From NCBI GenBank assembly GCA_023457495.1, contig JAEWLQ010000048.1:1-12633 (forward strand): a DNA stretch of 12,633 nucleotides. Reading direction: 5' to 3'. The stretch's first letter is position 1; the number at the start of each line of letters is the position of its first letter. The position numbers and the translations under genes are program-made. Shown in pieces: positions 12,611 to 12,633 of the stretch. Source of the stretch: Pseudomonadota bacterium. Lineage in GTDB: Bacteria; Pseudomonadota; Gammaproteobacteria; Steroidobacterales; Steroidobacteraceae. The notes beneath the pieces are model-generated. The model saw only the letters and a list, made by a program, of their open reading frames with translations. It was not told where the DNA came from and made no database searches.

Positions 12611-12633
12611 TCAGGAACCGCGCCGTGACGGCG

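Noticed and set aside
12604..12617. TTCCTGATCAGGAA palindrome at the right end
   Set aside because: It is a perfect 14-bp palindrome, but it spans the DUF3592 stop and the window ends 16 bases later, so no feature or following gene can be supported.

Overview
The window is G+C-rich (about two thirds G+C by eye) and densely coded. It looks like ordinary chromosome from a gammaproteobacterium near the Xanthomonadales/Steroidobacteraceae. Evidence for this placement is an Mpl murein-recycling ligase, RNase D, a PPi-type phosphofructokinase of the GGNDS form also found in Xanthomonas, and short divergent intergenic regions. The placement is an inference from gene content. I see no tRNA, rRNA, CRISPR array, phage gene or transposase gene.

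Layout. Positions 1-2600 (minus strand) are a probable operon: a multi-pass membrane protein, then mpl, then a LON substrate-binding-domain protein that overlaps mpl by 4 bp and runs off the window. Positions 2642-3718 (plus) are rnd. Positions 3738-4676 (minus) are adk, whose product has a normal adenylate kinase core followed by about 95 residues of a Lys/Arg/Ala-rich, histone-H1-like tail. Positions 4789-9038 (plus) hold a PPi-dependent phosphofructokinase, a small exported glycine-zipper protein and a K+-independent H+-translocating pyrophosphatase. A 90-bp nested palindromic element (9042-9131) ends this block and doubles as a terminator. Positions 9167-9574 are msrB (one-Cys type), converging with no gap on an unrecognised 124-aa gene (9575-9949, minus). 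Positions 10261-11671 (plus) are a DoxX-family membrane protein followed by a membrane-anchored TlpA-like thioredoxin. Positions 11699-12103 (minus) are a GFA-family zinc protein, divergent from a DUF3592 membrane protein (12152-12610, plus).

How they fit together. The central theme is pyrophosphate and adenylate energy handling: adk, pfp and hppA sit together, so PPi can be used in glycolysis or to pump protons while Adk balances the adenylate pool. The right part is a thiol/redox and oxidative-damage neighbourhood (msrB, DoxX, TlpA-like, GFA). The left part is peptidoglycan recycling.

The most unusual points are the basic tail on adenylate kinase, with an 11-bp sequence repeated at exact 90-bp intervals in its DNA; its incomplete cysteine set in the LID; the palindromic element after hppA; and a stem that would hide the ribosome binding site of the glycine-zipper gene. 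I found no clear new defence or mobile system.
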